From the NCBI RefSeq assembly GCF_900102165.1, contig NZ_FNBD01000001.1, positions 584,337 to 648,336 of the forward strand: a stretch of 64,000 nt of DNA, written 5' to 3'. The DNA comes from Cellulophaga baltica (GTDB lineage: Bacteria > Bacteroidota > Bacteroidia > Flavobacteriales > Flavobacteriaceae). The notes beneath the pieces were generated by a model. It searched no databases, had not been told where the DNA came from, and was given only the letters and a program-made list of their open reading frames with translations. Shown here piece by piece: positions 17,814-26,997 of the stretch. Positions within the stretch are counted from its first letter, which is position 1. Each line of letters starts with the position of its first letter. The translations under genes were made by a program, and so were the position numbers.

Positions 17814-20102
17814 ATGGGTGAAAATATTTATTTATTCATGATTGTTGCCTTAGCGGTATTAGCAATCACGGATTTAGTGGTTGGCGTTAGTAATGATGCC
17901 GTTAATTTTTTGAATTCAGCAATAGGATCTAAAGCAGTTTCTTTTAGAACCATCATGATTGTTGCTAGTGTTGGTATTGCGCTTGGAGCAGTATCTTCTA
18001 GTGGTATGATGGACATTGCCAAAACAGGCATTTTTAATCCGAATAATTTTGTTTTCTCAGAAGTCATGATCATTTTCATGGCGGTGATGATTACCGATAT
18101 TCTGCTTTTAGATTTCTTCAACACCCTTGGAATGCCTACCTCAACGACAGTTTCTATTGTCTTTGAACTATTAGGAGCCGCTGTTGCCATTTCTATATTA
18201 AAAATCTTTGCTGTTGATGGTAGTTTATCTACCCTTGGTGAATACATTAATACAGATAAAGCTACCGAAATTATTATAGGAATTTTATTATCTGTAGTCA
18301 TTGCATTTACCGTTGGAGCTATTGTACAATTCTTTTCTAGATTACTTATTACATTCAAGTTTGAAAAGCAAGCAAAATGGGTAGGTGCCGTATTTGGTGG
18401 CTTTGCAATTACTGCCATTATCTATTTCATAATCGTAAAAGGATTAAAAAGTGCTTCCATATTAGATGGCCCTATCTCTGAATTTATAGCTACCCAAACC
18501 AATGCCTTTATCCTTATAAACTTTGTCTTTTGGACCTTATTATCACTACTATTAACCACCGTATTTAAAACAAATATTTACAAGTTAATTATCCTTTTAG
18601 GAACCTTTGCCTTGGCAATGGCTTTTGCGGGTAATGATTTAGTAAACTTCATAGGTGTGCCTATCGCTGCATTACAATCGTATCAAGATTGGAGTGCTTC
18701 AGGTGTTTTAGCTACAGAATACGGGATGTCTGGTTTGACCAACGCAGTACAAACCCCAATACTACTCCTATTACTATCGGGCGCTATTATGGTTTTAACC
18801 ATTTGGTTTTCATCTAAAGCTAAAAACGTTGTTAAAACTAGTGTAGACCTTTCACGACAAGACGAAGGAGAAGAACGTTTTGAGCCTAACTTCATGTCGC
18901 GTCAAATAGTGCGTTTATCTGTAAAAGCATCAGAATCTTTTTCTGCTATTTTACCCAATAGCCTGCACAACCGTGTTAATGCACGTTTTGAAAAACCAGC
19001 ACCATCTGTATTAAAGGTAAAAGAACAAGACAAACCTGCATTTGATTTAGTTAGAGCAGCTGTAAACCTTATGGTAGCAAGTATCTTAATATCATTGGCT
19101 ACCTCTATGAAATTACCATTGTCTACCACGTATGTAACTTTTATGGTTGCCATGGGTTCTTCCTTAGCTGATAAGGCTTGGGGCGCAGAAAGTGCAGTTT
19201 ACCGAGTTGCAGGGGTATTAAATGTTATTGGCGGATGGTTTTTTACTGCGATTATAGCTTTTGTAGCGTCTGCGATTATTGCTATTTGTATTAATTATGG
19301 TGGTACCATCGCTATAGGTATTTTCTTAACCTTAGCTTTTCTAATGATTTTTAGAAATTACTTTAAACAAAGCAAGAAAGCACAAGAAATTAAAGCAGAA
19401 GATAGCCTTAGAAAATCTGAAAGCAGCTCTATACAAGGAGTTATAGAAGAAAGTGCTAACAACATTTCTACGGTAGTTAAACGCAGTAACAAAATTTATA
19501 CGATAGCTATTGATGGTCTCGCACGCCAAGACTTAGACTCTCTTAAAAAGAACAAAAAACAGGTTAACAAACTTTCTACAGAGATTGATGAACTACGAGA
19601 CAATATCTTCTATTTTATTAAAAATTTAGATGAAGCTAGTGTAGGTGCGAGTAATTTTTACATCAGCATATTAGGCTACTTGCAAGATATGGCTCAATCT
19701 TTAGAATACATCAGTAAAGTAAGCCATAAACACATTCACAACAACCATAAGAAGCTTAAATACAACCAAATTAAAGAATTGAAAGAGATTGATTCGAAAC
19801 TAGAAAGCGTTTTTAATGAAACTAAGCTAGCCTTTGAAACTAGATCTTTTGAAAAGATTGGAAACATTATCAAACATAAGCATGAAGCCTTTGATTTGGT
19901 TTCTCAGAAAATTAAGAAACAAGTAGAACGAACTAGAACGGAAGAATCTAGCCCTAAAAACACTACGTTATACTTTTCTTTATTACAAGAGACAAAAGAC
20001 TTACTAACGGCTTTAATGAATCTTTTAGAACTGTATTACAATGAGCACGATAGCTCTGTTGAACCAGCTAAGGTTGATTTATCTAATCAGAACAATAAAT
20101 AA
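17814..20102 (+). CDS. Inorganic phosphate transporter (Pit/PHO4 family) with PhoU-like C-terminal domain
   Basis: A 762-aa cation-coupled phosphate permease. The two inverted PHO4 halves each carry a signature: GVSNDAVNFLNSAIGSKA near residue 25 and GNDLVNFIGVPIAAL near residue 270; a late LPLSTTYVTFMVAMGSSLAD repeats the pattern. About twelve membrane segments fill residues 1-510. Residues about 545-745 are soluble and helical with long heptad patterns (KKNKKQVNKLSTEIDELRDN), resembling PhoU-like domains. In E. coli these functions sit on separate proteins (Pit permeases are about 500 aa). The fused tail probably regulates transport. It has its own strong bidirectional terminator. Confidence 0.9.
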   Translation: MGENIYLFMIVALAVLAITDLVVGVSNDAVNFLNSAIGSKAVSFRTIMIVASVGIALGAVSSSGMMDIAKTGIFNPNNFVFSEVMIIFMAVMITDILLLDFFNTLGMPTSTTVSIVFELLGAAVAISILKIFAVDGSLSTLGEYINTDKATEIIIGILLSVVIAFTVGAIVQFFSRLLITFKFEKQAKWVGAVFGGFAITAIIYFIIVKGLKSASILDGPISEFIATQTNAFILINFVFWTLLSLLLTTVFKTNIYKLIILLGTFALAMAFAGNDLVNFIGVPIAALQSYQDWSASGVLATEYGMSGLTNAVQTPILLLLLSGAIMVLTIWFSSKAKNVVKTSVDLSRQDEGEERFEPNFMSRQIVRLSVKASESFSAILPNSLHNRVNARFEKPAPSVLKVKEQDKPAFDLVRAAVNLMVASILISLATSMKLPLSTTYVTFMVAMGSSLADKAWGAESAVYRVAGVLNVIGGWFFTAIIAFVASAIIAICINYGGTIAIGIFLTLAFLMIFRNYFKQSKKAQEIKAEDSLRKSESSSIQGVIEESANNISTVVKRSNKIYTIAIDGLARQDLDSLKKNKKQVNKLSTEIDELRDNIFYFIKNLDEASVGASNFYISILGYLQDMAQSLEYISKVSHKHIHNNHKKLKYNQIKELKEIDSKLESVFNETKLAFETRSFEKIGNIIKHKHEAFDLVSQKIKKQVERTRTEESSPKNTTLYFSLLQETKDLLTALMNLLELYYNEHDSSVEPAKVDLSNQNNK

Positions 20103-20130
20103 GAATCACTTAGATTTTTTAAACATATAT

Positions 20131-20176
20131 AAAAAGGAAAGGGAGAAATTGTTCTAATTTCTCCCTTTCCTTTTTT
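20131..20176. terminator. Bidirectional terminator between the phosphate transporter and metalloprotease genes
   Basis: The arms at 20131-20150 and 20156-20175 form a 20-bp perfect stem around GTTCT, with A and T tracts at either side, so it can stop both convergent transcripts. Confidence 0.9.
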
Positions 20177-20178
20177 GC

Positions 20179-22671
20179 TTATTTTGATGACGTATCTAAA
20201 TACGTATCAATCCTTGCTATAGCATCATCATAATGATAGCGCGTTACGGTATTAACCCCTGCTTTTCTAGCAATTTTGAGCTTAGAGCGTAAACTTGTAA
20301 GCTCTCCCCTGACCAAAGCTCTTACATCAGACGCAGCAACCTCATAATTTATAGCTCCTTCAAAACCTCCTCTATTAAAACGTCTTGGCGTATACTCCTC
20401 TTTTAGTAAATACCCCATCCGATCAATATAGGAACGCTGTAAGTTTCTCCTATATATAGCTACATTTTTTGCACTATTGGCCTCACTCCAAAGCCCAGTA
20501 CGTAAGTCTTTCAACATCTCTAAAGCACTATAGTAATTTACAGCCGTAGTTTCTGCATCCATTAATCTACCAAGACGATCAAAACTCAATAGCGAATTTA
20601 AATGACGTTCTTGTAGCTTTCTCACCTTTTCAAAATATCCAGCATGGTCAATATTCTGAAGGATACTTTTATCAATCAACCATTCTGGCGTAGCAAAAAT
20701 ATTTTTCTGCAACCATTGCATGGATGCCCTCTGTGATTTTTCATCTAAACGCGTATACACGAATCCGCCTTGTTCTGGCTTTTTTAGATCTTCAAAAACC
20801 CCACCTACATTGGTAACTACATGACCAACATAACGACTATAAACTCCTAAAAGCTCACCATACAATTCCTCTAAATCATCATAATTATTTGTTTTATCAG
20901 AAGTCCAAGCAGGTAAATTTGCGGCTACATATTTTAAGTTTTTTAATCCATAGGTACTCGCTGCAACAGGGTCATCCCCTACGCCTTCAGTCTGAGACTG
21001 AGGATCAAAAGTACTTGACTGTCTCCCAAATTTATACTTAGGGTCATTAGCCTTTTCTGCTATCCATTGATCTAAAACAGGAACTTCTTCTTCTGCAGAA
21101 TTTGCTTCTGCAATGTACCGATATCCCCAATTGGCGGCGTAATGATCATAAGGCCCCATTTGACGTATAAAACGAATATTTTTATCTCCCGGTTGCGCTA
21201 CATAATTGTACCGTGTATAATCCATTAAACTTGCAGCTAAACCAAATTCTTGGGTAAAAGCACCATCTCTTAAAGACTCTACCGGATAGGAATAACTAGC
21301 CGCCATATTATGAGGAAAACCTAACGCATGCCCCACTTCATGTGCAATTACCATACGCATCATCTCTCCAATTTCTTCCTCTGGTGTATCTAAGGTTCGT
21401 GCAGAAACATTTGCAGCTCCTGTCTCTAATAAATATCTATTTCTATAACTCCTTAAGTGATTGTGATACCAAATAATATCACTCTCTATAATTTCCCCAC
21501 TTCTAGGATCAGAAACACTAGGACCTACCGCATTACGAGTAGTACTAGCTACATAGCGCACTACAGAATACCGAATGTCTTCTGGACTAAATTCTGGATC
21601 TTCTTCTGGAGTAGGTGCATCTTTTGCTATAATGGCATTTTTAAATCCTGCCGTTTCAAAAGGTTTTTGCCAATCTTCTATTCCTTGCTTCATGTAAGCC
21701 TTTAGATTCTCTGGAGTACCAGGATCTAAATAATAAATAATAGGCTTTACGGGCTCTACTAATTCCCCACGAGCATACGCCTCAGGATCTTTTGGTTCTA
21801 ACCTCCAGCGTCTAATGTATGTTTTTTCATCAGCCTTTAACTGCATACTTCCAAAATCATTCTGGCTTACCGTAAAGAATCCTACACGAGGATCATACAA
21901 TCTTGGTTGCATAGGTACCTCTGGTAAAAGAATCATAGATTGATTCATTTGAAGACTTATTGATTCTGACTTAGCTTGGGTAGGTGGCTCTGAAGCACTA
22001 TAGGTAAAATCTTGTTTAACTTCAATATTTTCAGGAAAACTCTTTACACTATTCACAAAACTCCTAGAGGCATCTAATTTTTTTACTTTGTATTCTTTTC
22101 GCAATCTGCTAGACAGACCACTAATAGCAGGTACATCTTCAGAGAAAAACTTGGTTACATTAATAACAACGGCTGTAGAATCAGCATTGAAAGCTTCAAT
22201 ATTAAAAGCATATAAAGTGGGCTCATAATTATTTACCTGAACAGACTTCGCAATTGCTTTAGTATCTGGTGCAATATTCGAAAACGATTTTATTTTCAAG
22301 AGAATTTTATCCTGAAACCGCAACCAATGCACCACTTGCTCATTGGTTTTAGAACCGGCATTCATATAACCGCCACCTAAACCTTCTGGAATCTGAGCAA
22401 TTCTACTCACCCAAAGCATGTCTTTGTTTAAAACATTGAAGGGTATTTCATAAAAATATTCTTTTTTAACTTGATGCGTTTTAAACAAACCATCATCTGT
22501 AATGGCCTCCTTTGTAATTACATCCGCATACGATTTAATAGCATCTTTATCTTTTGATTTTGCCGCAGGTGCCGCTACCGCTTTAGATTTTTTACCTTTC
22601 TTTTTTTGTGCTTGAGCATTTTCTAACGAAACTATAGATAGACAAATGAACAGTAGTAGTAGTTTTTTCAT
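20179..22671 (-). CDS. Secreted zinc-dependent metalloprotease (DUF5117/DUF5118-type)
   Basis: An 830-aa exported protein. The signal peptide (MKKLLLLFICLSIVSLENAQ) is followed by a lysine-rich linker. The catalytic zinc motif HEVGHALGFPHN lies near residue 445 and has the HExxHxxGxxH form of metzincins. The following ASLMDYTRYNYV resembles the metzincin Met-turn. The large N-terminal part (about 40-300) and C-terminal helical part are those of the Bacteroidota family carrying DUF5117 and DUF5118. Substrate unknown; probably periplasmic or outer-membrane peptide degradation. A 16-base palindrome lies just upstream. Confidence 0.88.
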   Translation of the reverse strand: MKKLLLLFICLSIVSLENAQAQKKKGKKSKAVAAPAAKSKDKDAIKSYADVITKEAITDDGLFKTHQVKKEYFYEIPFNVLNKDMLWVSRIAQIPEGLGGGYMNAGSKTNEQVVHWLRFQDKILLKIKSFSNIAPDTKAIAKSVQVNNYEPTLYAFNIEAFNADSTAVVINVTKFFSEDVPAISGLSSRLRKEYKVKKLDASRSFVNSVKSFPENIEVKQDFTYSASEPPTQAKSESISLQMNQSMILLPEVPMQPRLYDPRVGFFTVSQNDFGSMQLKADEKTYIRRWRLEPKDPEAYARGELVEPVKPIIYYLDPGTPENLKAYMKQGIEDWQKPFETAGFKNAIIAKDAPTPEEDPEFSPEDIRYSVVRYVASTTRNAVGPSVSDPRSGEIIESDIIWYHNHLRSYRNRYLLETGAANVSARTLDTPEEEIGEMMRMVIAHEVGHALGFPHNMAASYSYPVESLRDGAFTQEFGLAASLMDYTRYNYVAQPGDKNIRFIRQMGPYDHYAANWGYRYIAEANSAEEEVPVLDQWIAEKANDPKYKFGRQSSTFDPQSQTEGVGDDPVAASTYGLKNLKYVAANLPAWTSDKTNNYDDLEELYGELLGVYSRYVGHVVTNVGGVFEDLKKPEQGGFVYTRLDEKSQRASMQWLQKNIFATPEWLIDKSILQNIDHAGYFEKVRKLQERHLNSLLSFDRLGRLMDAETTAVNYYSALEMLKDLRTGLWSEANSAKNVAIYRRNLQRSYIDRMGYLLKEEYTPRRFNRGGFEGAINYEVAASDVRALVRGELTSLRSKLKIARKAGVNTVTRYHYDDAIARIDTYLDTSSK

Positions 22672-22689
22672 ATATAAGATTGATTATAG

Positions 22690-22705
22690 TTTCTAAATTT
22701 AGAAA
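22690..22705. promoter_or_regulatory. 16-base perfect palindrome upstream of the metalloprotease gene
   Basis: TTTCTAAATTTAGAAA is its own reverse complement and lies 19-34 bases upstream of the metalloprotease ATG at 22671. It could be an operator; no known regulator is identified. Confidence 0.35.
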
Positions 22706-22888
22706 AACACTATTCAAAACTTAAGGTTTTTAAAAAACCTTAACATTTTTAACCTGCAGTAGGCTAGCTAACACATCCAATATCCTAAACAAAAGTGCAT
22801 ACTATACACTATTTACTAAAAAGCATACATTTTAACGGGTCATCTATACGTCTATTTCTTAACTTAAAGTACGTTTACAATTACACCT

Positions 22889-23290
22889 ATGACTTCTCAA
22901 CTAAATAGAACATTAATTAAAAGATACCAACTAACAATTGGTACGTTTTATTTTTATGAAAATTACGTGGTCTCAGAAGTTAATGAAGGGATTGCATTAT
23001 CTTTTGAGACCTCACAGGAAGCTATACAATTAGGAAAAGAACATTATGGAAAACATACACCCTTTGTTTTTATATCAAACCGCGTAAACTCTTATTCTTT
23101 TAATCCTACATCTCATTTCAAAACAGTGCCTATATTCCCAAACCTCAAGGGGTTCGCCGTTGTTGTCTATGATAGTATTAATAAAGAAATTGCCGAAATG
23201 GAACAAACATTTGTTCACAAGCCCGTACATATATTTGATGATTTAAGCGATGCTATAACTTGGGCGGAGAAGCTTATTATAGCAGATTAA
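22889..23290 (+). CDS. Uncharacterised 133-aa cytoplasmic protein
   Basis: A small soluble protein without signal peptide or membrane segment. It begins MTSQLNRTLIKRYQLTIGTF and alternates strands and helices (YENYVVSEVNEGIALSFE; GFAVVVYDSINKEIAEMEQ; HIFDDLSDAITWAEKLI). This resembles the small STAS/SpoIIAA-like fold seen in many flavobacterial proteins, in which the final helix follows a DLxxAxxWA pattern. The family call is by general resemblance only. It stands alone and converges on nadD with a 1-base gap. Confidence 0.65.
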   Translation: MTSQLNRTLIKRYQLTIGTFYFYENYVVSEVNEGIALSFETSQEAIQLGKEHYGKHTPFVFISNRVNSYSFNPTSHFKTVPIFPNLKGFAVVVYDSINKEIAEMEQTFVHKPVHIFDDLSDAITWAEKLIIAD

Positions 23291-23291
23291 T

Positions 23292-23882
23292 CTATTTTTT
23301 GTAGAAATTCATTTCGTCTATATACTTCCAGACCTCTAGGGGTAATAGCGGCTTAATATTCTTCCCTTCTTTGTGTTTCTGACGTATAAAGGTGGATGAT
23401 ATTTCCATAATAGGAGCATCATCAACGATAGTAATCTTAGGGTGCCCATCAAATTGATGTTCAATCTTACCCTCGGAAATTCGAGGGTAGACATGAATAG
23501 AATAGTTTTCTAAGATAACCTCATAATTTTTCCATTTATGAAACCCTTTTAGGTTGTCTTCACCCATAATCAACGAAAAATCATATCCGCTAGGATATTT
23601 TTCTGATAAATAAGCTAAAGTGGTTACTGTGTAATTTGGTTGCGGCAAATTAAACTCTATGGTACTTGGTTTTAAATGATCATAAGCTTCTGTAGCTTCT
23701 AAAACCATTTGATACCGATGCTGATTATCTACTAATGATTTTTTAGTTTTAAACGGACTCTGAGGCGTGATTACAAACCAAACCTCATCAAGGTCTGAAA
23801 ATTCAACCATATGATTAGCAATAATCAAATGACCTATATGTATTGGATTAAATGTTCCGAAATATAAACCAACTTTTTTCAA
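23292..23882 (-). CDS. nadD: Nicotinate-nucleotide adenylyltransferase
   Basis: A 196-aa nucleotidyltransferase converting nicotinate mononucleotide and ATP to deamido-NAD. The opening KVGLYFGTFNPIHIGHL contains the HxGH ATP-binding motif, and a late ISSTFIRQKHKEGKNI is the ISSTxIR signature. Length is typical. The start codon is TTG at 23882, one base after the gmk stop; the N-terminus aligns with the family at exactly this point, so TTG is accepted. It is the last gene of a yicC-gmk-nadD operon and is probably translationally coupled. Confidence 0.95.
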   Translation of the reverse strand: MKKVGLYFGTFNPIHIGHLIIANHMVEFSDLDEVWFVITPQSPFKTKKSLVDNQHRYQMVLEATEAYDHLKPSTIEFNLPQPNYTVTTLAYLSEKYPSGYDFSLIMGEDNLKGFHKWKNYEVILENYSIHVYPRISEGKIEHQFDGHPKITIVDDAPIMEISSTFIRQKHKEGKNIKPLLPLEVWKYIDEMNFYKK

Positions 23883-23883
23883 A

Positions 23884-24468
23884 CTACTCCTCGTTTTTAG
23901 AACTCAAAAAATCTTGTACTAACTCATAAGATTCTGCCAATGCAGTATCTAAGTCATAGTTCTTGATAATCATATCAAACTGCGGCGCTGTTGCTAACTC
24001 TACAGAAGCCTTAGCAATACGCATATTTATCTTATCATCACTTTCAGTACTACGCTTTTTTAAACGTATTTTAAGCTCATCTACACTTGGTGGCTTTACA
24101 AATACTGCCAAGGTTTGATCTGGAAATTTCTTTTTAATTCTTAAACCTCCAACAACATCAATATCAAAAATAACATTTTTACCCTCTGCCCATAAACGTT
24201 CTACTTCCGTTTTAAGGGTGCCGTAAAAATTATCTCTATACACTTCTTCCCACTCTAAAAAATCATCATTTTTAATATGTCTTTTAAATTCTGAAAGCGA
24301 CATAAAATAATAATGTTCTCCATTTTTTTCTTTCCCTCTTCTAGGTCTAGAAGTAGCTGAAATAGAAAATGCTAAGTTTAAATCGGTTTTTTCTAATAAA
24401 TGTCTAACAATAGTTGTCTTTCCACTTCCTGAAGGAGCAGAAAATATGATAAGTTTTCCTCCCTTCAT
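23884..24468 (-). CDS. gmk: Guanylate kinase
   Basis: A 194-aa cytoplasmic kinase that phosphorylates GMP to GDP. The P-loop is at the N-terminus (FSAPSGSGKTTIVRHLLE), followed by the GMP-binding ISATSRPRRGKEKNGEHYYF, both in standard positions. Length is typical. Its ATG overlaps the yicC-like stop (TAATG). The order yicC-gmk is widely conserved in bacteria, and nadD follows directly, as in many flavobacteria. Confidence 0.97.
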   Translation of the reverse strand: MKGGKLIIFSAPSGSGKTTIVRHLLEKTDLNLAFSISATSRPRRGKEKNGEHYYFMSLSEFKRHIKNDDFLEWEEVYRDNFYGTLKTEVERLWAEGKNVIFDIDVVGGLRIKKKFPDQTLAVFVKPPSVDELKIRLKKRSTESDDKINMRIAKASVELATAPQFDMIIKNYDLDTALAESYELVQDFLSSKNEE

Positions 24469-25325
24469 TACAATACGTTTAGCATTTGTTCTTTAATCTT
24501 TTCTAATTCATCTTTCATTTGCACTACTACTTGTTGTAATGGTGCAAAATTGGCTTTAGAACCAATAGTATTAATTTCTCTTCCTATTTCTTGGCAGATA
24601 AACCCTAATTTTCTTCCGTTAGAATCTACAGATTTCAAGGTCGTAATGAAATAATCTAAATGATTGGTCAAACGTACTTTCTCTTCTGTGATGTCGTATT
24701 TCTCTAGATAATAGATAAGCTCTTGCTCAAACCTATTTGCATCTAGATTTACAGCAAGGTCTGCCACCGCTTTTTCTAAACGCTCACGAATAGTACTTAA
24801 GCGGTCTACGTCTAATTTTTCTACATCGATAAGCAAGTTTTTGATGGTTGTAATTCTAGTAACAAAATCATCATCTAAAACCTGACCTTCTTCAGATCTG
24901 AAGATATTAATTTCTTTCAAGGCAACAACTAAAGCTTCTTCTATAGCGACAAATTCTTCCTCGTCTATATCTTCACGCTCTGTTTTCATAGCATCTGGCA
25001 TTCTAATTGCCATTTCTAACAAATGAGCATCTTCAACATTAGCTATAGCGCTAAGTTGCTTCATATATTGACGCACAACAACCTCGTTGATTACTGACGT
25101 AGTTTCATCTCCAGTATTCTCAACATACAAACTAAAATCAACCTTACCTCTAACCAGCGCAGTTGCTATAGTTTTTCTAAGTTGAAGTTCTTTTTCTTTG
25201 TATGAAGATGGTATTCTGGCGTTTAAATCTAAACTCTTACTGTTTAAAGATTTAATTTCGATGGTTATCTTTTTACTAGGAAGCTGTATCACATGCTTCC
25301 CAAAACCCGTCATAGACTGAATCAT
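24468..25325 (-). CDS. YicC/YloC family endoribonuclease
   Basis: A 285-aa protein of the YicC family, members of which have been shown to be endoribonucleases acting in RNA turnover. It starts with the family signature MIQSMTGFGKH and ends with KANFAPLQQVVVQMKDELEKIKEQMLNVL-type sequence, of which QQVVVQMKDELEKIKEQ is the conserved C-terminal helix. The middle includes YLEKYDITEEKVRLTNHLDY. Head of the yicC-gmk-nadD operon; a TACCTTTG promoter element lies at 25345-25352. Confidence 0.92.
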   Translation of the reverse strand: MIQSMTGFGKHVIQLPSKKITIEIKSLNSKSLDLNARIPSSYKEKELQLRKTIATALVRGKVDFSLYVENTGDETTSVINEVVVRQYMKQLSAIANVEDAHLLEMAIRMPDAMKTEREDIDEEEFVAIEEALVVALKEINIFRSEEGQVLDDDFVTRITTIKNLLIDVEKLDVDRLSTIRERLEKAVADLAVNLDANRFEQELIYYLEKYDITEEKVRLTNHLDYFITTLKSVDSNGRKLGFICQEIGREINTIGSKANFAPLQQVVVQMKDELEKIKEQMLNVL

Positions 25326-25344
25326 AAATAGCTATTAATTTAAG

Positions 25345-25352
25345 CAAAGGTA
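25345..25352 (-). promoter_or_regulatory. -7 promoter element of the yicC-gmk-nadD operon
   Basis: TACCTTTG on the minus strand matches TAnnTTTG, 19 bases upstream of the ATG at 25325. Confidence 0.45.
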
Positions 25353-25416
25353 ATTAAAAAATCACCTTTACTTATTTCCCATCTATGCAAAGTTCTAATC
25401 TGTTCTAAAAAACTGA

Positions 25417-26223
25417 TTAGTTTAAGGCTCTAACCCAAATATTTCTAAAGCTAACTCCGCTTTCATCTCCATGATCTTGTAAGATGATTGGCGCTTTGCC
25501 ATGTGCTTCGTTTTTAGGCCAACCAATATAAGGCGTAGTTCCTTTAATTTCCACATGATCTTGCACTAGAATACCATTGTGTAGCACTGTAATAGTGCCA
25601 GATTGTGTTTTTTGTCCATTTTTATTGAATTCAGGTGCGTGATAAATAATATCGTAGGTATTCCATTCACCACTAGGAACAGAAGCCTTGGCTAAGGGTA
25701 CGTGCTGCTTGTATATAGCACCTACCTGCCCATTTACATAAGTATCGTTATCATTATTATCTAGGATTTGCACCTCATACCGTCCTTGAAGAAAAACCCC
25801 GCTATTTGCCCTACTTTGGTTCTTACCTTTTATAGTAGCAGGAGACTTCCATTCTAGATGCAATTGTATATCGCCAAATTCCTTAACAGTTTTAATATCT
25901 CCCGATTTATTCTTTACGGTAAAGCTACTATCCGGATTAATAATCCAATCTGCAGGTTTATCTTCATCCTTAGCGCTCACCCATTCATTTAAGCTATTGC
26001 CGTTAAATAGAATAATAGCATCACTTGGAGCCGTATTAGCATCAGAAGGTTTAACTACAGGAGGAACAGGAGTGTAAAATTCCGTTTGTTCAGGTTTAGT
26101 TGGTTCTTCTCCCGTATACTCTTCATACGTAATTACAGCATTTTCTTTTTTAACCTTAGTTTCTTTAACCTGAGCATTACAAGAAAATAAAGTAAGCACC
26201 GTAATTAAATAAAAATATTTCAT
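25417..26223 (-). CDS. DUF1080 (3-keto-disaccharide hydrolase family) lipoprotein, copy 1
   Basis: A 268-aa lipoprotein (lipobox LTLFSC, Cys at residue 15) with one DUF1080 domain. Pfam names this family 3-keto-disaccharide hydrolase; it has a concanavalin-like beta-sandwich. Visible hallmarks are LFNGNSLNEWVS, SGVFLQGRYEVQILDN, PSGEWNTYDIIYHAP and the final IILQDHGDESGVSFRNIWVR. A proline/threonine-rich linker (about 30-60) separates anchor and domain. It is last in a three-gene minus-strand cluster with a second DUF1080 protein and a sugar isomerase. The role in cleaving 3-keto-glycosides is inferred from family and from neighbouring GMC dehydrogenases. Confidence 0.88.
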   Translation of the reverse strand: MKYFYLITVLTLFSCNAQVKETKVKKENAVITYEEYTGEEPTKPEQTEFYTPVPPVVKPSDANTAPSDAIILFNGNSLNEWVSAKDEDKPADWIINPDSSFTVKNKSGDIKTVKEFGDIQLHLEWKSPATIKGKNQSRANSGVFLQGRYEVQILDNNDNDTYVNGQVGAIYKQHVPLAKASVPSGEWNTYDIIYHAPEFNKNGQKTQSGTITVLHNGILVQDHVEIKGTTPYIGWPKNEAHGKAPIILQDHGDESGVSFRNIWVRALN

Positions 26224-26249
26224 GGGTAGTTGTGTTAAGTTGCGTTTGA

Positions 26250-26987
26250 TTAAAGTTTTTTGATTTTAATATTTCGATATGAAACCATGTCTCCATGATC
26301 TTGCAAACCTATTTTTCCTGTAGGATGCTTTCCAAAAGCTTCCCAATCCGCAAATTTCGATTTTGAAACCATAGCACTCCATTCTGGATCATTAACAGCA
26401 AAGTCTACCAGATCAACACCATTAAGCACTACTTTACCAGTGTTTGTTTTATGGTTAATGGTTATCTCGCATAAATTCCATTCTCCAACAGGTTTGGTAA
26501 CATCTTTAGAGGGTGCCACCATATCATACAAAGCCCCTGCTTGGTGTGTAGTTCCTGCTTTAGCATCAGGATGCTTTGTATTGTCTAAGACCTGTATTTC
26601 TGGACCTGTTTGGTAAGCTTCAGAAAATTTTGGATCTTCTTTTACTCCCCAAAAAATACCACTATTACCCCCTTCTGCTATTTTCCATTCTAAGGACAAA
26701 ACAAAATCTGTATATTCCTCCTTGGTCACTAAGTTGAAAGCATCTCCAGAAGGCCTTTCTTCCGGCGGATAAAATACCATGGCTGAACCTTCCAATTTCC
26801 AATGTTTAGAAATACCTTCTTTACCATACTCTTTCCAGGCATCAAAATTAGTCCCATCAAATAATACAACCCACTCTTCTTCCGCACTCTTTTCGGGAAC
26901 CGGCTCTTCCGATTCTATTACTTTCTTTGCCTCTTCTTTACAACTGATAATTATCGTCAGAAAGGCAAGCATCATAACTTTTCTCAT
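26250..26987 (-). CDS. DUF1080 (3-keto-disaccharide hydrolase family) lipoprotein, copy 2
   Basis: A 245-aa lipoprotein (lipobox IIISC) with the same domain as the downstream gene: LFDGTNFDAWKEYG, NSGIFWGVKEDP, YQTGPEIQVLDN, PVGEWNLCEITIN and IGLQDHGDMVSYRNIKIKKL. It differs in having a shorter linker and many insertions, so the two copies are old paralogues rather than a recent duplication. Probably anchored in the outer or inner membrane facing the periplasm. It starts 10 bases after the isomerase stop, so they are cotranscribed. The two copies may act on different 3-keto-glycosides. Confidence 0.87.
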   Translation of the reverse strand: MRKVMMLAFLTIIISCKEEAKKVIESEEPVPEKSAEEEWVVLFDGTNFDAWKEYGKEGISKHWKLEGSAMVFYPPEERPSGDAFNLVTKEEYTDFVLSLEWKIAEGGNSGIFWGVKEDPKFSEAYQTGPEIQVLDNTKHPDAKAGTTHQAGALYDMVAPSKDVTKPVGEWNLCEITINHKTNTGKVVLNGVDLVDFAVNDPEWSAMVSKSKFADWEAFGKHPTGKIGLQDHGDMVSYRNIKIKKL

Positions 26988-26997
26988 CGCACTGCAA

